36,379 bases of DNA from positions 1 to 36,379 of the forward strand of contig SCKK01000037.1 in assembly GCA_004124475.1 (NCBI GenBank). The letters are read 5' to 3'. Shown here in pieces: positions 16,625 through 24,671 of this stretch (position 1 is the stretch's first letter; each line of letters starts with the position of its first letter). Position numbers and translations under genes: made by a program. Source of the DNA: Fidelibacterota bacterium (GTDB taxonomy: Bacteria > Fidelibacterota > Marinisomatia > Marinisomatales > SCKK01). Under the pieces are notes generated by a model that worked only from the letters and a program-made list of their open reading frames with translations, ran no database searches and was not told the DNA's origin.

Positions 16625-17050
16625 ATGGAGAGATTAGTGTATCTCATTGATACAAACGTTTTTCTTGAAGGACTTTTGGAACAAGAAAATTTCGAATCAG
16701 TTCAAACGTTTTTTCAAAATGTCCCAATTGAAAATATTCATATTACCGACCTCTCCCTTCATTCTATTGGAATTATCCTGTATCAGCTCAAAAAATACGA
16801 TCTATTTAAAAGATTTATCGATGATATGATTGCTGATGGTATCAACATTCTTTCCATTTCCCCCATTGATTTAACGAACCTGAACATAACAGTTCAGAAA
16901 CTTTACCTCGATTTTGATGATGCTTACCAGTACTTCGTAGCTGACAAATATGATTTGCAGATGATTAGTTTTGATAAAGAATACTTGGATTTGATCAGTC
17001 CAAAAAACATAAAACCTTTAAATCCTCATCTGTGGAATTTGCTAAGGTAG
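16625..17050 (+). CDS. PIN-domain ribonuclease toxin (VapC-like)
   Basis: This 141-residue PIN-domain protein opens with LVYLIDTNVFLE, where the first catalytic aspartate is D9. The central acidic residues lie in LYLDFDDAYQYFVADKYDL (about 92-110), and the closing ISFDKEYLDL holds the fourth conserved acidic position. PIN toxins of this kind cleave RNA when freed from their antitoxin. The upstream DUF2281-like gene completes a standard type II toxin-antitoxin pair. The pair has no link to polysaccharide chemistry and lies in the gap between the epimerase/cytidylyltransferase remnant and the first decarboxylase, so it looks like an inserted addiction cassette. All motif residues seem intact, so it may be active. 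Confidence 0.85.
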   Translation: MERLVYLIDTNVFLEGLLEQENFESVQTFFQNVPIENIHITDLSLHSIGIILYQLKKYDLFKRFIDDMIADGINILSISPIDLTNLNITVQKLYLDFDDAYQYFVADKYDLQMISFDKEYLDLISPKNIKPLNPHLWNLLR

Positions 17051-17286
17051 GGATTCAATTAATAAGATTGGACACTGACGTGATCCGTCAGTGTTCGACT
17101 GAGCTCACGCCGAAGTCTGACGGAGAACAATTGACTCATCTACACTACGTTACCCGTCTTCACCTCAATAAATCAGGTTTACCTGTCTATGCTGTCGCTA
17201 CCTGTCTGCACTTTCGTTACAACAGACAGGCGACAGACGGACGACGGACAGGCGATGAGCAAGCCAATGGCAAGTAACAAGAAAAT
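17051..17286. repeat. Repeat-filled gap upstream of the first decarboxylase
   Basis: It contains copy B of the 39-base hairpin repeat (17085-17123) and a CTGTCTG / CAGACAG-rich patch (about 17180-17255) of the GGCAGGC-like family. A GCAAGTAACAAG motif (17264-17275) also occurs before the second decarboxylase copy. An open frame across it (17032-17277) has no family features and is discounted. Confidence 0.55.
17085..17123. repeat. 39-base hairpin repeat, copy B (inverted relative to copy A)
   Basis: Its reverse complement matches 6178-6216 at 38 of 39 positions. Ends CCGTCAG and CTGACGG pair, and inner TTCG / CGAA extend the stem. Confidence 0.75.
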
Positions 17287-18219
17287 ATGAAAAGAATCTT
17301 AGTTACCGGCGGTGCCGGCTTCATCGGCTCCCATTTATGCGAGAGATTGCTGGCAGAAGGCAACGAAGTCATCTGCGTTGACAATTTCTACACTGGGAGT
17401 AAGAAGAATATTGAGCATCTGCTAGATCACCATTATTTTGAGCTTATTCGACACGACATCACATTCCCACTTTATTTGGAGATCGACCGGATTTACAACT
17501 TAGCCTGCCCTGCCAGTCCAATCCATTACCAGCGAGATCCTGTATTCACAATTAAGACTTCTGTGCATGGTGCCATTAACATGCTAGGATTAGCGAAACG
17601 TACAAAGGCAAGAATTCTTCAAGCCTCTACATCAGAGGTATATGGAAATCCCCAAGTTCACCCACAGCCAGAAAGTTATTGGGGACATGTGAACCCCATT
17701 GGAACACGAGCGTGTTATGACGAAGGCAAGCGGGCAGCTGAAACTTTGTTTTTTGATTATCACCGCCAACATAATGTGGACATCCGAGTAGGCAGGATTT
17801 TCAACACATTTGGCCCCCGTATGGCCGAGGATGATGGTAGAGTGATCTCTAATTTTATAGTTCAAGCTTTGAGAAATGTGCCCATAACCATTTATGGGGA
17901 CGGGTCGCATACCCGTTCTTTTTGTTATGTGAATGACATGGTGGATGGGTTGATAAAGATGATGAACCAGGAAGAAATCATAGGTCCTGTTAATATTGGC
18001 AATCCCGATGAGATTTCAATAAAGCAATTGGCAGAGGAGATCGTGAGGTTGACTCAGTCCCAAAGTAAAATTGTGTATGAGTCGTTGCCTTCTGATGATC
18101 CCATGCGAAGGAAGCCTGATGTATCGCTGGCCCAAGACAAGCTAGCATGGAAAGTCAACAATCATCGGCTTAGTGGGCTGCGTAACACAATTGACTATTT
18201 CGTCAAAGTGCTGGGGTAG
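17287..18219 (+). CDS. UDP-glucuronate decarboxylase (UDP-xylose synthase type), copy 1
   Basis: This 310-residue extended SDR enzyme converts UDP-glucuronate to UDP-xylose through a 4-keto intermediate. The NAD-binding GGAGFIG lies at residues 8-14. The UXS signature [13 protein letters not shown] (about 78-90), STSEVYGNP (about 118-126), [10 protein letters not shown] (YxxxK near 143-147) and [12 protein letters not shown] are all present. It is a close paralogue of the gene at 19223, 1936 bases downstream with no length change across the aligned part. Copy 1 has two unusual replacements at otherwise conserved family positions ([10 protein letters not shown] where IGPR is usual, and [11 protein letters not shown] where copy 2 has VVRIFNT), so it may be the weaker or decaying copy. 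The start lies close after a GCAAGTAACAAG motif; there is no clear ribosome binding site. Confidence 0.9.
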   Translation: MKRILVTGGAGFIGSHLCERLLAEGNEVICVDNFYTGSKKNIEHLLDHHYFELIRHDITFPLYLEIDRIYNLACPASPIHYQRDPVFTIKTSVHGAINMLGLAKRTKARILQASTSEVYGNPQVHPQPESYWGHVNPIGTRACYDEGKRAAETLFFDYHRQHNVDIRVGRIFNTFGPRMAEDDGRVISNFIVQALRNVPITIYGDGSHTRSFCYVNDMVDGLIKMMNQEEIIGPVNIGNPDEISIKQLAEEIVRLTQSQSKIVYESLPSDDPMRRKPDVSLAQDKLAWKVNNHRLSGLRNTIDYFVKVLG

Positions 18220-18239
18220 GTAACATGCAGCTAAATAAT

Positions 18240-18412
18240 ATGAAGTGTATTCTAGTAACCGGCTGCGTCGGTTTCATCGGAGCTAAAGTCTCCGAATTCC
18301 TCCTGAATGATGGCTATACAGTCGTAGGTATGGACAATATGAACGATGCATATGAGATGAGATTAAGACATTGGCGACTGGATCAAATCATAAATCACTC
18401 AAATTTTGAATA
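18240..18412 (+). pseudogene. N-terminal remnant of a second UDP-glucuronate 4-epimerase-like SDR
   Basis: The frame starting at ATG 18240 reads MKCILVTGCVGFIG, then VVGMDNMNDAYEMRLRHWRL and DQIINHSNFEY. It then runs straight into the ribosome binding site of the next cassette. GxxGFIG plus D(N)xNDxYxxRLxxxRL is the N-terminal signature of glucuronate 4-epimerases. Only about 58 of some 330 residues remain, with no YxxxK. It is a different lineage from the intact epimerase at 15192, whose loop reads NNYYDPKLKWARL. It could be transcribed but cannot be functional. Confidence 0.75.
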
Positions 18413-18429
18413 CACAGGAAGGAGAAAAA

Positions 18430-18654
18430 ATGAGTAAAAAATTATCAATAGAAATTATAAGGAAGCGATATGATAACGAGTGGGTTCTGCTTTTGAACCC
18501 AGATGTTTCATCGGAGACTAAGATAGACGGAGGAGAAGTAGCATTTCACAGTAAGGACCGGGGAGAGGTCCACAGGAGATTATCGGATTTTGAAGGTAAT
18601 AAGGCTATTGTCTATACGGGAAAGATTCCTGAAGATGTTGAGGTTCTCCTATAG
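18430..18654 (+). CDS. Small conserved-looking partner protein of the retropepsin gene
   Basis: This 74-residue protein starts at ATG 18430; GGAAGGAG at 18418-18425 is a strong ribosome binding site, which decides against the in-frame start at 18406. It reads LSIEIIRKRYDNEWVLLLNP, then GGEVAFHSKDRGEVHRRL and ends VYTGKIPEDVEVLL. From memory this resembles a small family (DUF5678-like: '..F.NQWVLL.DPE...G.V..HSKDR.EV......I.YTG.IPED..') that is repeatedly found directly upstream of bacterial retropepsin-like genes. Its stop TAG is followed immediately by the protease ATG, so both are made from one message. Function unknown; it may be a substrate, chaperone or regulator of the protease. Confidence 0.7.
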   Translation: MSKKLSIEIIRKRYDNEWVLLLNPDVSSETKIDGGEVAFHSKDRGEVHRRLSDFEGNKAIVYTGKIPEDVEVLL

Positions 18655-19062
18655 ATGGCGTCTGTCGATTTCGATATTCATGAAAAACTAATACTTCTCG
18701 ATTTAGGAATTACCTCCTCTGATGGTTCATGGATAATGTACCTACCTGTGGTTATGGATACGGGTGCTACGAGGACAATTCTGTCCGCGGACATTCTGGT
18801 TGATTTAGGTTATGACCCTGGACACCCATCACTATCAAGGATTAGAATGATAACAGGCAGTGGTGTTGAATATGCACCATGTGTCAATGTTAGTAGCATG
18901 ATTGTGGGAGGTGAAATTATTAATGGCGTAAGCGTCTTATGCCATGATTTACCAGCTGAGGCGGGTATTGATGGACTCCTTGGTTTAAACTTCCTTAAGA
19001 ATTTCGATTTTTCTATTGAATACAGTTCGGGAAGAGTTATGTTTACGAGGATCCAGGCATAG
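18655..19062 (+). CDS. Retropepsin-like aspartic protease
   Basis: This 135-residue single-domain aspartic protease of clan AA has the catalytic DTGAT motif at about residues 35-39 (VVMDTGATRTILS). The second family signature is near 104-113 (GIDGLLGLNFLKNF), followed by a closing strand (SIEYSSGRVMFTR). As in retroviral proteases, one chain carries only one catalytic aspartate, so it must act as a homodimer. No signal peptide is seen, so it is probably cytosolic. It abuts the small gene at 18430 without a gap. The pair lies between a broken epimerase and the second decarboxylase and is unrelated to sugar chemistry, so it looks like an inserted module. The family call is strong; the biological role is unknown. 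Confidence 0.85.
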   Translation: MASVDFDIHEKLILLDLGITSSDGSWIMYLPVVMDTGATRTILSADILVDLGYDPGHPSLSRIRMITGSGVEYAPCVNVSSMIVGGEIINGVSVLCHDLPAEAGIDGLLGLNFLKNFDFSIEYSSGRVMFTRIQA

Positions 19063-19168
19063 ATGACTCACTATTTAATTGTTGTTCAAGAATTGAAACT
19101 CTCGGAAATAAAATTAATCTTTTTATACAGGCAGTTGAAGAGAGCATTGTAAGAAATAAATAAAAAAT

Positions 19169-19222
19169 GCCAGAAGCCAGAAACCAGAAGCAAGTAACAA
19201 GTAACCAGTAGCAAGTAACATT
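19169..19222. repeat. CAAGTAAC / CCAGAAGC short-repeat leader before decarboxylase copy 2
   Basis: Several degenerate copies of CCAGAAGC and CAAGTAAC follow one another up to the ATG at 19223. A shorter version of the same motif precedes copy 1 (17264-17275). It could be a remnant of the duplication or a low-complexity repeat typical of this genome. Confidence 0.45.
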
Positions 19223-20158
19223 ATGAAAAAAATTCTAGTTACAGGCGCTGCCGGCTTCATCGGATCACACTTATGTGAATGTCTTCTTGGCGAAGGCAAC
19301 GAAGTTATTTGCGTAGATAACTTCTACACTGGAAGTAAGAAAAACGTGGAACACCTCCTAGATAATCACTATTTTGAACTGATACGCCACGACATCACAT
19401 TTCCGCTCTATTTGGAAATAGACCAGATTTACAATTTGGCCTGTCCGGCGAGTCCAATCCATTACCAGCGAGATCCTGTGTTCACAATAAAAACGAATGT
19501 ACACGGTACCATAAATATGTTGGGTTTGGCCAAACGAACGAAGGCAAGAATTCTTCAAGCTTCTACATCGGAGGTATATGGAAATCCGCAAGTTCACCCA
19601 CAGCCAGAAAGCTATTGGGGACATGTAAATCCAATTGGACCCCGAGCGTGTTATGATGAAGGTAAGCGGGCAGCTGAAACCTTATTTTTTGACTATCACC
19701 GCCAGCATGGGGTAGATATCCGGGTAGTCAGGATTTTCAACACATTTGGTCCTCGGATGGCATTGAACGATGGGAGGGTAGTATCTAATTTTATTGTTCA
19801 GGCATTGAGGAACGAGCCCATCACCATTTATGGTGACGGGTCGCATACCCGTTCTTTTTGTTATATTGATGATATGGTGGATGGGTTGATAAAGATGATG
19901 AACCAGGAAGAAATCATAGGTCCTGTTAATATTGGCAATCCCGATGAGATTTCAATCAAGCAATTGGCGGAGGAGATCGTGAGGTTAACTCAGTCCCAAA
20001 GTGAAATTGTGTATGAGTCGTTGCCTTCTGATGATCCCCAACGACGGAAACCTGATATTTCCTTGGCAAAAAGTAAGCTCTCATGGTCTATAAATAATCA
20101 CAGATTAGATGGATTGAAAAATACAATAGAATACTTCAAAAAGGTGTTGAATGATTAG
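19223..20158 (+). CDS. UDP-glucuronate decarboxylase (UDP-xylose synthase type), copy 2
   Basis: This 311-residue enzyme has the same fold and motifs as copy 1: GAAGFIG (8-14), [34 protein letters not shown] with the catalytic YxxxK, and [14 protein letters not shown]. Unlike copy 1 it keeps the usual IGPR and [13 protein letters not shown], so it is probably the fully active copy. At DNA level most of the gene differs from copy 1 at many third positions, but 19874-20038 matches 17938-18102 at 161 of 165 bases, a sign of recent gene conversion. Both copies would draw UDP-glucuronate away from the 4-epimerase toward UDP-xylose, implying pentose in the polymer. Confidence 0.93.
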   Translation: MKKILVTGAAGFIGSHLCECLLGEGNEVICVDNFYTGSKKNVEHLLDNHYFELIRHDITFPLYLEIDQIYNLACPASPIHYQRDPVFTIKTNVHGTINMLGLAKRTKARILQASTSEVYGNPQVHPQPESYWGHVNPIGPRACYDEGKRAAETLFFDYHRQHGVDIRVVRIFNTFGPRMALNDGRVVSNFIVQALRNEPITIYGDGSHTRSFCYIDDMVDGLIKMMNQEEIIGPVNIGNPDEISIKQLAEEIVRLTQSQSEIVYESLPSDDPQRRKPDISLAKSKLSWSINNHRLDGLKNTIEYFKKVLND

Positions 20159-20604
20159 AAATAAAGCTTTAGTTACCGAATTTTATAAGCCAGGATGGTT
20201 CCTGTTTTACTGAATATTCCATGAAAAAAACAACGAAGTCCATGGCATGATGCAGCAGAATACTTCTTTAAATACCGGCAAGATTGAAACGCCTTACAAT
20301 GATTCGGTAATACTCACAAGGTACGTTTGTTCATCTATTAAGTTATAACGGATTACTAAAACATGAACTGAAAGCTGGGGAAAATTGGTACTTTACGTTT
20401 TTTGCATACATTCAATGAGACTTCACTGGAGACTAAATTCATGAATCACTTAGTAATTTTTAAGAAATCCTCCAGACTAAAAAAATAATTTTATTTCAGT
20501 TAACCGTTAGATATAGAAATATTTATTGGCCTTTAAATTAATAACCTCAAGTCTGACGAAATTGAAAAGATGGACCTGTTTTAATTATGATTAGGGAATA
20601 ACAT
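20159..20604. other. Gap with coding debris but no intact gene
   Basis: Short open fragments occur in several frames, for example PWHDAAEYFFKYRQD near 20240 and IGTLRFLHTFNE followed by FMNHLVIFKKS near 20384-20480. They look protein-like but are too short to identify and are interrupted by stops. A TTGAAA / TATGAT pair (20562-20591) lies too close to the next gene's ribosome binding site to be its promoter. The gap coincides with a rise in GC content into the next two genes, so it is probably a recombination border. Confidence 0.4.
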
Positions 20605-21345
20605 ATGGGAGAAAAAGATTATCGGGACCGCATTTATCAACATTATGTTCATTCAAGGCTAGAACCACTTGCACCGAAGAGCATTAATGAACTTAAACCG
20701 CGAGCCCCTTACCTGAGAAAACTAATTCGAAAGTGTTTCCCATCTGATAAAAATGCGAACATACTGGATCTTGGTTGCGGTCACGGAGCATTGGTTTACT
20801 TTGCTCGGACAGAGGGTTATTGCAGCGTGACGGGCGTAGACATTTCACCAGAGCAGGTTGCAGAGGCTAAACGTCTTGGCATTGAAGGAGTGGAACAAGG
20901 CGATCTCATGGAAACGCTGCGGTCATTGCCTGACGGCTCGCAGGATGTGGTTATTGCTTTTGATGTGGTAGAACATTTCACCAAGGATGAATTGGTTCCT
21001 TTTGTGGATGAGGTGTATCGCGTTTTGCGGAAGGGGGGGGGTAAATGGCTGATTCATTGTCCGAATGGCGAATCCCCTTTTGGCATGCGTATACTTTTTG
21101 GGGATTTTACTCATGAACTGGTGTTTACCCGCACATCCATTGCACAGATTATGCTTGCTTCCGGATTCAGCGGGGTGCAGTCGTATGAGGACAAGCCTGT
21201 TGTGCACGGGGCAAAAAGTCTGGTTCGCTGGTGTCTTTGGGAAACCTTCCGGCTTTTTCTTCGGCTTTATTTGGCGGCAGAGACAGGCGCCGGTGAAAAA
21301 GAGTGTATTTTCAGCCAGAATTTTTTAACTGTGGTGGTAAAATAG
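20605..21345 (+). CDS. Class I SAM-dependent methyltransferase
   Basis: This 246-residue protein has the Rossmann methyltransferase fold. Motif I is ILDLGCGHGALVYFAR (about 51-66), motif II TGVDISPEQ (about 75-83), and the post-motif stretch is VIAFDVVEHF (about 113-122) followed by RVLRKGGGKWLIHCPN. The FDVVEH with downstream VLRxGG is typical of the Methyltransf_11/23 groups found in O-antigen and capsule loci, where they methylate sugars or lipid intermediates. AGGG at 20593-20596 is a good ribosome binding site. Its TAG is directly followed by the asnB ATG, so the two are coupled. Both are visibly more GC-rich than the rest of the locus, which suggests a common foreign origin. Confidence 0.88.
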   Translation: MGEKDYRDRIYQHYVHSRLEPLAPKSINELKPRAPYLRKLIRKCFPSDKNANILDLGCGHGALVYFARTEGYCSVTGVDISPEQVAEAKRLGIEGVEQGDLMETLRSLPDGSQDVVIAFDVVEHFTKDELVPFVDEVYRVLRKGGGKWLIHCPNGESPFGMRILFGDFTHELVFTRTSIAQIMLASGFSGVQSYEDKPVVHGAKSLVRWCLWETFRLFLRLYLAAETGAGEKECIFSQNFLTVVVK

Positions 21346-23207
21346 ATGTGCGGCATTGCTGGAATCGTATCTAAAAAAAATCCTATAGAAACAAAATGCT
21401 TGCTTAGGCTCCAGGAAGCTTTATCGCATCGCGGCCCTGATGATCAAGGCATGTGGATCAACAACGATCAGACCGTTGGGCTGGCGCATACACGGCTATC
21501 CATTATCGATTTGACTCAGTCCGGTCATCAACCCATGCATACTTTGGACAGCCGCTATACTATTATTTTTAACGGCGAGATCTATAATTATCAGAAACTA
21601 AAAAAAGAAATGGAGGCGCAGGGAGAAAGCTTCTTTTCAACAAGTGATACTGAAGTTTTGCTTAAACTCTGGGTAAAGAAAGGCCGTGGCGCTCTGGATC
21701 GTGTCCGGGGCATGTTTTCAATGGTAATCTGGGATGAGGCTGAATCAAAACTTACCCTTGCCCGCGACCCTTTTGGAATCAAGCCTCTTTATTTTTCGCA
21801 AGATACCAATTATCTGGCATTTGCATCGGAGACAAGGGCGCTTAGAGCAGCCGGCTTTGGCGGCGAAATTGATCCAAAGGCCGCTGGGGCTTTTTTGAAA
21901 TGGGGTTCAATTCCTGCTCCCATGACATTTCATCAGGGAATCGAGTCTTTAATGCCTGGAGAATGGATGGAATGGGAACAGCATACAGGCAGGATTGCCA
22001 GGGGGATCTACTGGAGCTATGCCGGGCAGTTTAAAAGTGGCAACAGGTCTGCGGTGACAGATCAAAAAGAAGCTGCGGAATTGGTTCGTCAAACCTTACT
22101 TGATTCCGTTAAACACCATCTTGTGAGTGATGTCCCTGTGGGCGCGTTCCTAAGCGGCGGCATTGATTCTACCGCTGTGGTTTCTCTGATGCGGCAGGCC
22201 GGTCAGGAACGGATCACCACATTTTCCATGACATTTGACGACCATGACCTTGATGAGTCATATTACTCAAGACTGGCGGCAAGAACCTATCAGACAGATC
22301 ACTATGAGTGGCGTGTGAAAAAGGATGAATTCAGAGCGCTGAAAAATGAGTTTTTCGAGGATATGGATCAGCCAACCATTGACGGGCTGAATACCTGGAT
22401 GGTCGCCCGTTTTGCCCGGGAGCATGGCTGCAAGGTGGTAACTTCAGGAGTGGGGGGAGACGAGTTTTTTTATAGTTATGACGGCGCTTTCAACCTGCTT
22501 CCGGCCATGATGAATCGTTTGCGTATTTTTCCGTCTGTTTTAAAAAAACCTGCTGCCGGCATATTGGGTCTGCCGTTTATCAGCAAAATCCATCCTCAGA
22601 AAACAGCGAAAATAAGATCGTTTTTAGAATATACGGCAACTCTTGAACAGGGATATTTAATTTACAGGCAGTTATTTTCAAAACGTGAAATACTGGAAAT
22701 GTTCGATGATAAAGATTTTGCAAAAGAGGCTGCGTCAGTGGATATGACGGCTTTTTTGCCGCAAAGTTGCGATGATACCAACAAACAGCAAAATGTGAGC
22801 ATTCTGGAGACGTCGCGTTATCTTGGGAGTCAACTGCTTCCCGACTCTGACAAGTTCAGCATGGCCCATGCTCTTGAACTCCGCGTCCCGCTGGTGGATC
22901 GTGTGGTAGCTGAAAATCTGAGTAGGATAGATTCCGTGCTTTTTTATGACCGTAGAAACACGCCTAAAGCCTTACTTGTAGAGACTGTCGACGATATACC
23001 GGATGATATTGTGTATAGAAAAAACAGGGGTTTACAATGCCTGTGGGGAAATGGATCAAAAACAATACATGGAAACCGGTAAGTGAATTATTAAGCAGAA
23101 AAACTTGTGCCGATATTCATAATGCATTTTGTGCCGGCAGGATGCACTGGTCAAGACGGTGGAGAGTGGAGGTTTTGGATAGGTGGCTTAGATGGAACAG
23201 GACATGA
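21346..23207 (+). pseudogene. asnB: Asparagine synthetase-like glutamine amidotransferase, single-base frameshift near the 3' end
   Basis: The protein starts MCGIAGIV with the nucleophilic Cys2 of class II glutamine amidotransferases. LSHRGPDDQG and LAHTRLSIID follow, then the PP-loop AFLSGGIDSTAV near residue 270 (ATP pyrophosphatase) and GVGGDEFFYSY. Members inside polysaccharide loci often amidate uronic acids rather than aspartate. After DDIVYRKN the frame reads on to a premature stop at 23080-23082. The neighbouring frame continues the family sequence GFTMPVGKWIKN and ends at TGA 23205-23207, overlapping the next gene by ATGA. One base is missing, probably from the A-run at 23019-23024. 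The restored protein would be about 620 residues, the normal length. The shift may be real decay or a homopolymer sequencing error; the conserved downstream coding and overlap argue that it is recent. Confidence 0.85.
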
Positions 23208-24319
23208 AGAATAAAAAGAACTTGTTAGTGGTTTTGCTTTCTTGCTGGATAAGTGAAGGCGGAATTCAGCGTGTTAATAGAAGTATTTTAAAATATTTTT
23301 CTCAATCGAATTCTTTTCGTAATATATCTGTTTTAGTTCTGTTAGATAGACCCTTGCAAATTGAACAGGCGGTTCATTCCGATACACTTTACAGTCGTTG
23401 TAAAATCCAAGGATTTTCCGGTGGGAAATTGAAATTCATATTTGTCTATATTAAACGTATTTTAATCAAAAGACCTGATTTTGTATGGTTTGATCACGTT
23501 AACTCATTTCCTTTAATGGTGAGTGTAGCTGTTCTAAATATTCGCTACGGTCTGACAATCCATGGTATTGAAGTATTTAGACCAATAGGTTGCTTAAAAA
23601 AAGTAGCTTTGAAGATGGCCAAATATATAGTTTGCCCATCGGATAGTACAAAAAACGAAGCTATCAAGTATGCCCCCATTTTCAAAAAAGCAATGTTATG
23701 CCCATGGGGATTTGATGTTCAGCAACAGAACCTTATACGTAATTTACCCATTACCTTGGATTTCAAAGATCGTAAGACTATATTGATTGTAGCTCGTATG
23801 AGCAGGGAAAATGCATATTCCAAAGGTCATCAGGAGTTAATAGAGGCGGTTAAGCTTTTAAATAAAAGATTACCTGAGATACTGTTAATAATAGTAGGCC
23901 GTGGGTCATCCCAACCAATATTTGAAAAACTGGCAGTAGAAAAGAAAATACAAAATAATGTTCTATTTACAGGATTCGTTCCTGATGAAAAATTACATGT
24001 TTATTATGAACACTGTGATGTTTTTGCCATGCCGTCCCGCGGAGAGGGCTTTGGACTGGTATATCTCGAAGCAATGGCCTATGGAAAACCTTGCATTGGA
24101 AGCAATTTGGATGCTGCAAAAGAGGTGATATCAGATAGCGAAACAGGTTATTGTGTTGACCCTGACAATATTGAGGAATTGGCAGAACGATTGTTTCAAC
24201 TCTTGACAGATTCTGAATTGAGAAAAAAGATGGGGCAAGCAGGACAAAAACGATATTTAGAAAATTTTACTGAACAAAAATTTCATGAGCGGTTTATGAG
24301 GATAATTGGTGATGTTTAA
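23204..24319 (+). CDS. GT4-family glycosyltransferase
   Basis: This GT-B retaining glycosyltransferase of about 371 residues acts on nucleotide-sugar donors at the cytosolic face of the membrane. The C-terminal donor domain is clear: ILIVARMSREN..SKGH (about 199-215), LIIVGRGSSQP, VLFTGFVPDEKLHVYYEHCD, and EGFGLVYLEAMAYGKP with the EX7E motif (about 281-297). The N-terminal half has a basic, hydrophobic acceptor-binding face. An in-frame ATG exists at 23192, but ATG 23204 overlaps the restored asnB stop by ATGA, the standard coupling in this operon. The sugar specificity cannot be read from sequence. Base composition is lower in GC than in asnB. Confidence 0.9.
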   Translation: MKNKKNLLVVLLSCWISEGGIQRVNRSILKYFSQSNSFRNISVLVLLDRPLQIEQAVHSDTLYSRCKIQGFSGGKLKFIFVYIKRILIKRPDFVWFDHVNSFPLMVSVAVLNIRYGLTIHGIEVFRPIGCLKKVALKMAKYIVCPSDSTKNEAIKYAPIFKKAMLCPWGFDVQQQNLIRNLPITLDFKDRKTILIVARMSRENAYSKGHQELIEAVKLLNKRLPEILLIIVGRGSSQPIFEKLAVEKKIQNNVLFTGFVPDEKLHVYYEHCDVFAMPSRGEGFGLVYLEAMAYGKPCIGSNLDAAKEVISDSETGYCVDPDNIEELAERLFQLLTDSELRKKMGQAGQKRYLENFTEQKFHERFMRIIGDV

Positions 24320-24584
24320 ACTCGCATACTTTGTCTCCCACCCTATTCAGTACCAGGCCCCGCTTTTGAGGATGCTGGCGGGCCAACCAGAAGTAGAACT
24401 CAAGGTCTTTTTTTTGAGCGATCTATCAGTTAAGTCGTTTCGAGATAAAGGATTTGGGGTGTCTATACAGTGGGATGTACCTCTTTTGGAAGGATACTCG
24501 TATGAATTCCTGCCTTGCATAAGGGATAGAGGCACAATTGGATTTTGGAACCCTCGCAGCGAGGACATTTTTCCATGGCTCTAA
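24312..24584 (+). pseudogene. Truncated GT4-family glycosyltransferase (N-terminal fragment)
   Basis: The 90-residue frame begins with ATG 24312, overlapping the previous gene's stop. It reads FKLAYFVSHPIQYQAPLLRM, then IQWDVPLLEGYSYEFLP and stops. The intact gene at 27478 has the same blocks: LAGLFSHPIQYFVPL at the start and KWDIPLLEGYHYVFLP. Intact family members have about 380-400 residues, so about three quarters are missing, including the whole donor-binding domain. After GFWNP the sequence departs from the family. Beyond the stop the DNA becomes sharply AT-rich, so the truncation lies at a recombination border. It is not functional as a transferase. Confidence 0.78.
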
Positions 24585-24671
24585 CATACTAAATTCCAAA
24601 TAGATATGGCAAAATTAAGTGCAACTTTCGTTACCAATTACCATAATTTTTATATTTTATGAGGTATAACA

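Noticed and set aside
17032-17277. Open frame of 81 codons after the PIN toxin
   Set aside because: It overlaps the toxin's end and the hairpin repeat, and ends in CAGACAGGCGAC repeats; it is not a gene.
19063-19165. Coding-like fragment (DDSLFNCCSRIETLGNK) after the retropepsin gene
   Set aside because: Short, no start or ribosome binding site, and no family recognised; it may be a trace of a lost gene but cannot be supported.
20562-20591. TTGAAA-18-TATGAT promoter-like pair
   Set aside because: Transcription would start about 20598, after the ribosome binding site of the gene at 20605, so it cannot drive that gene normally.
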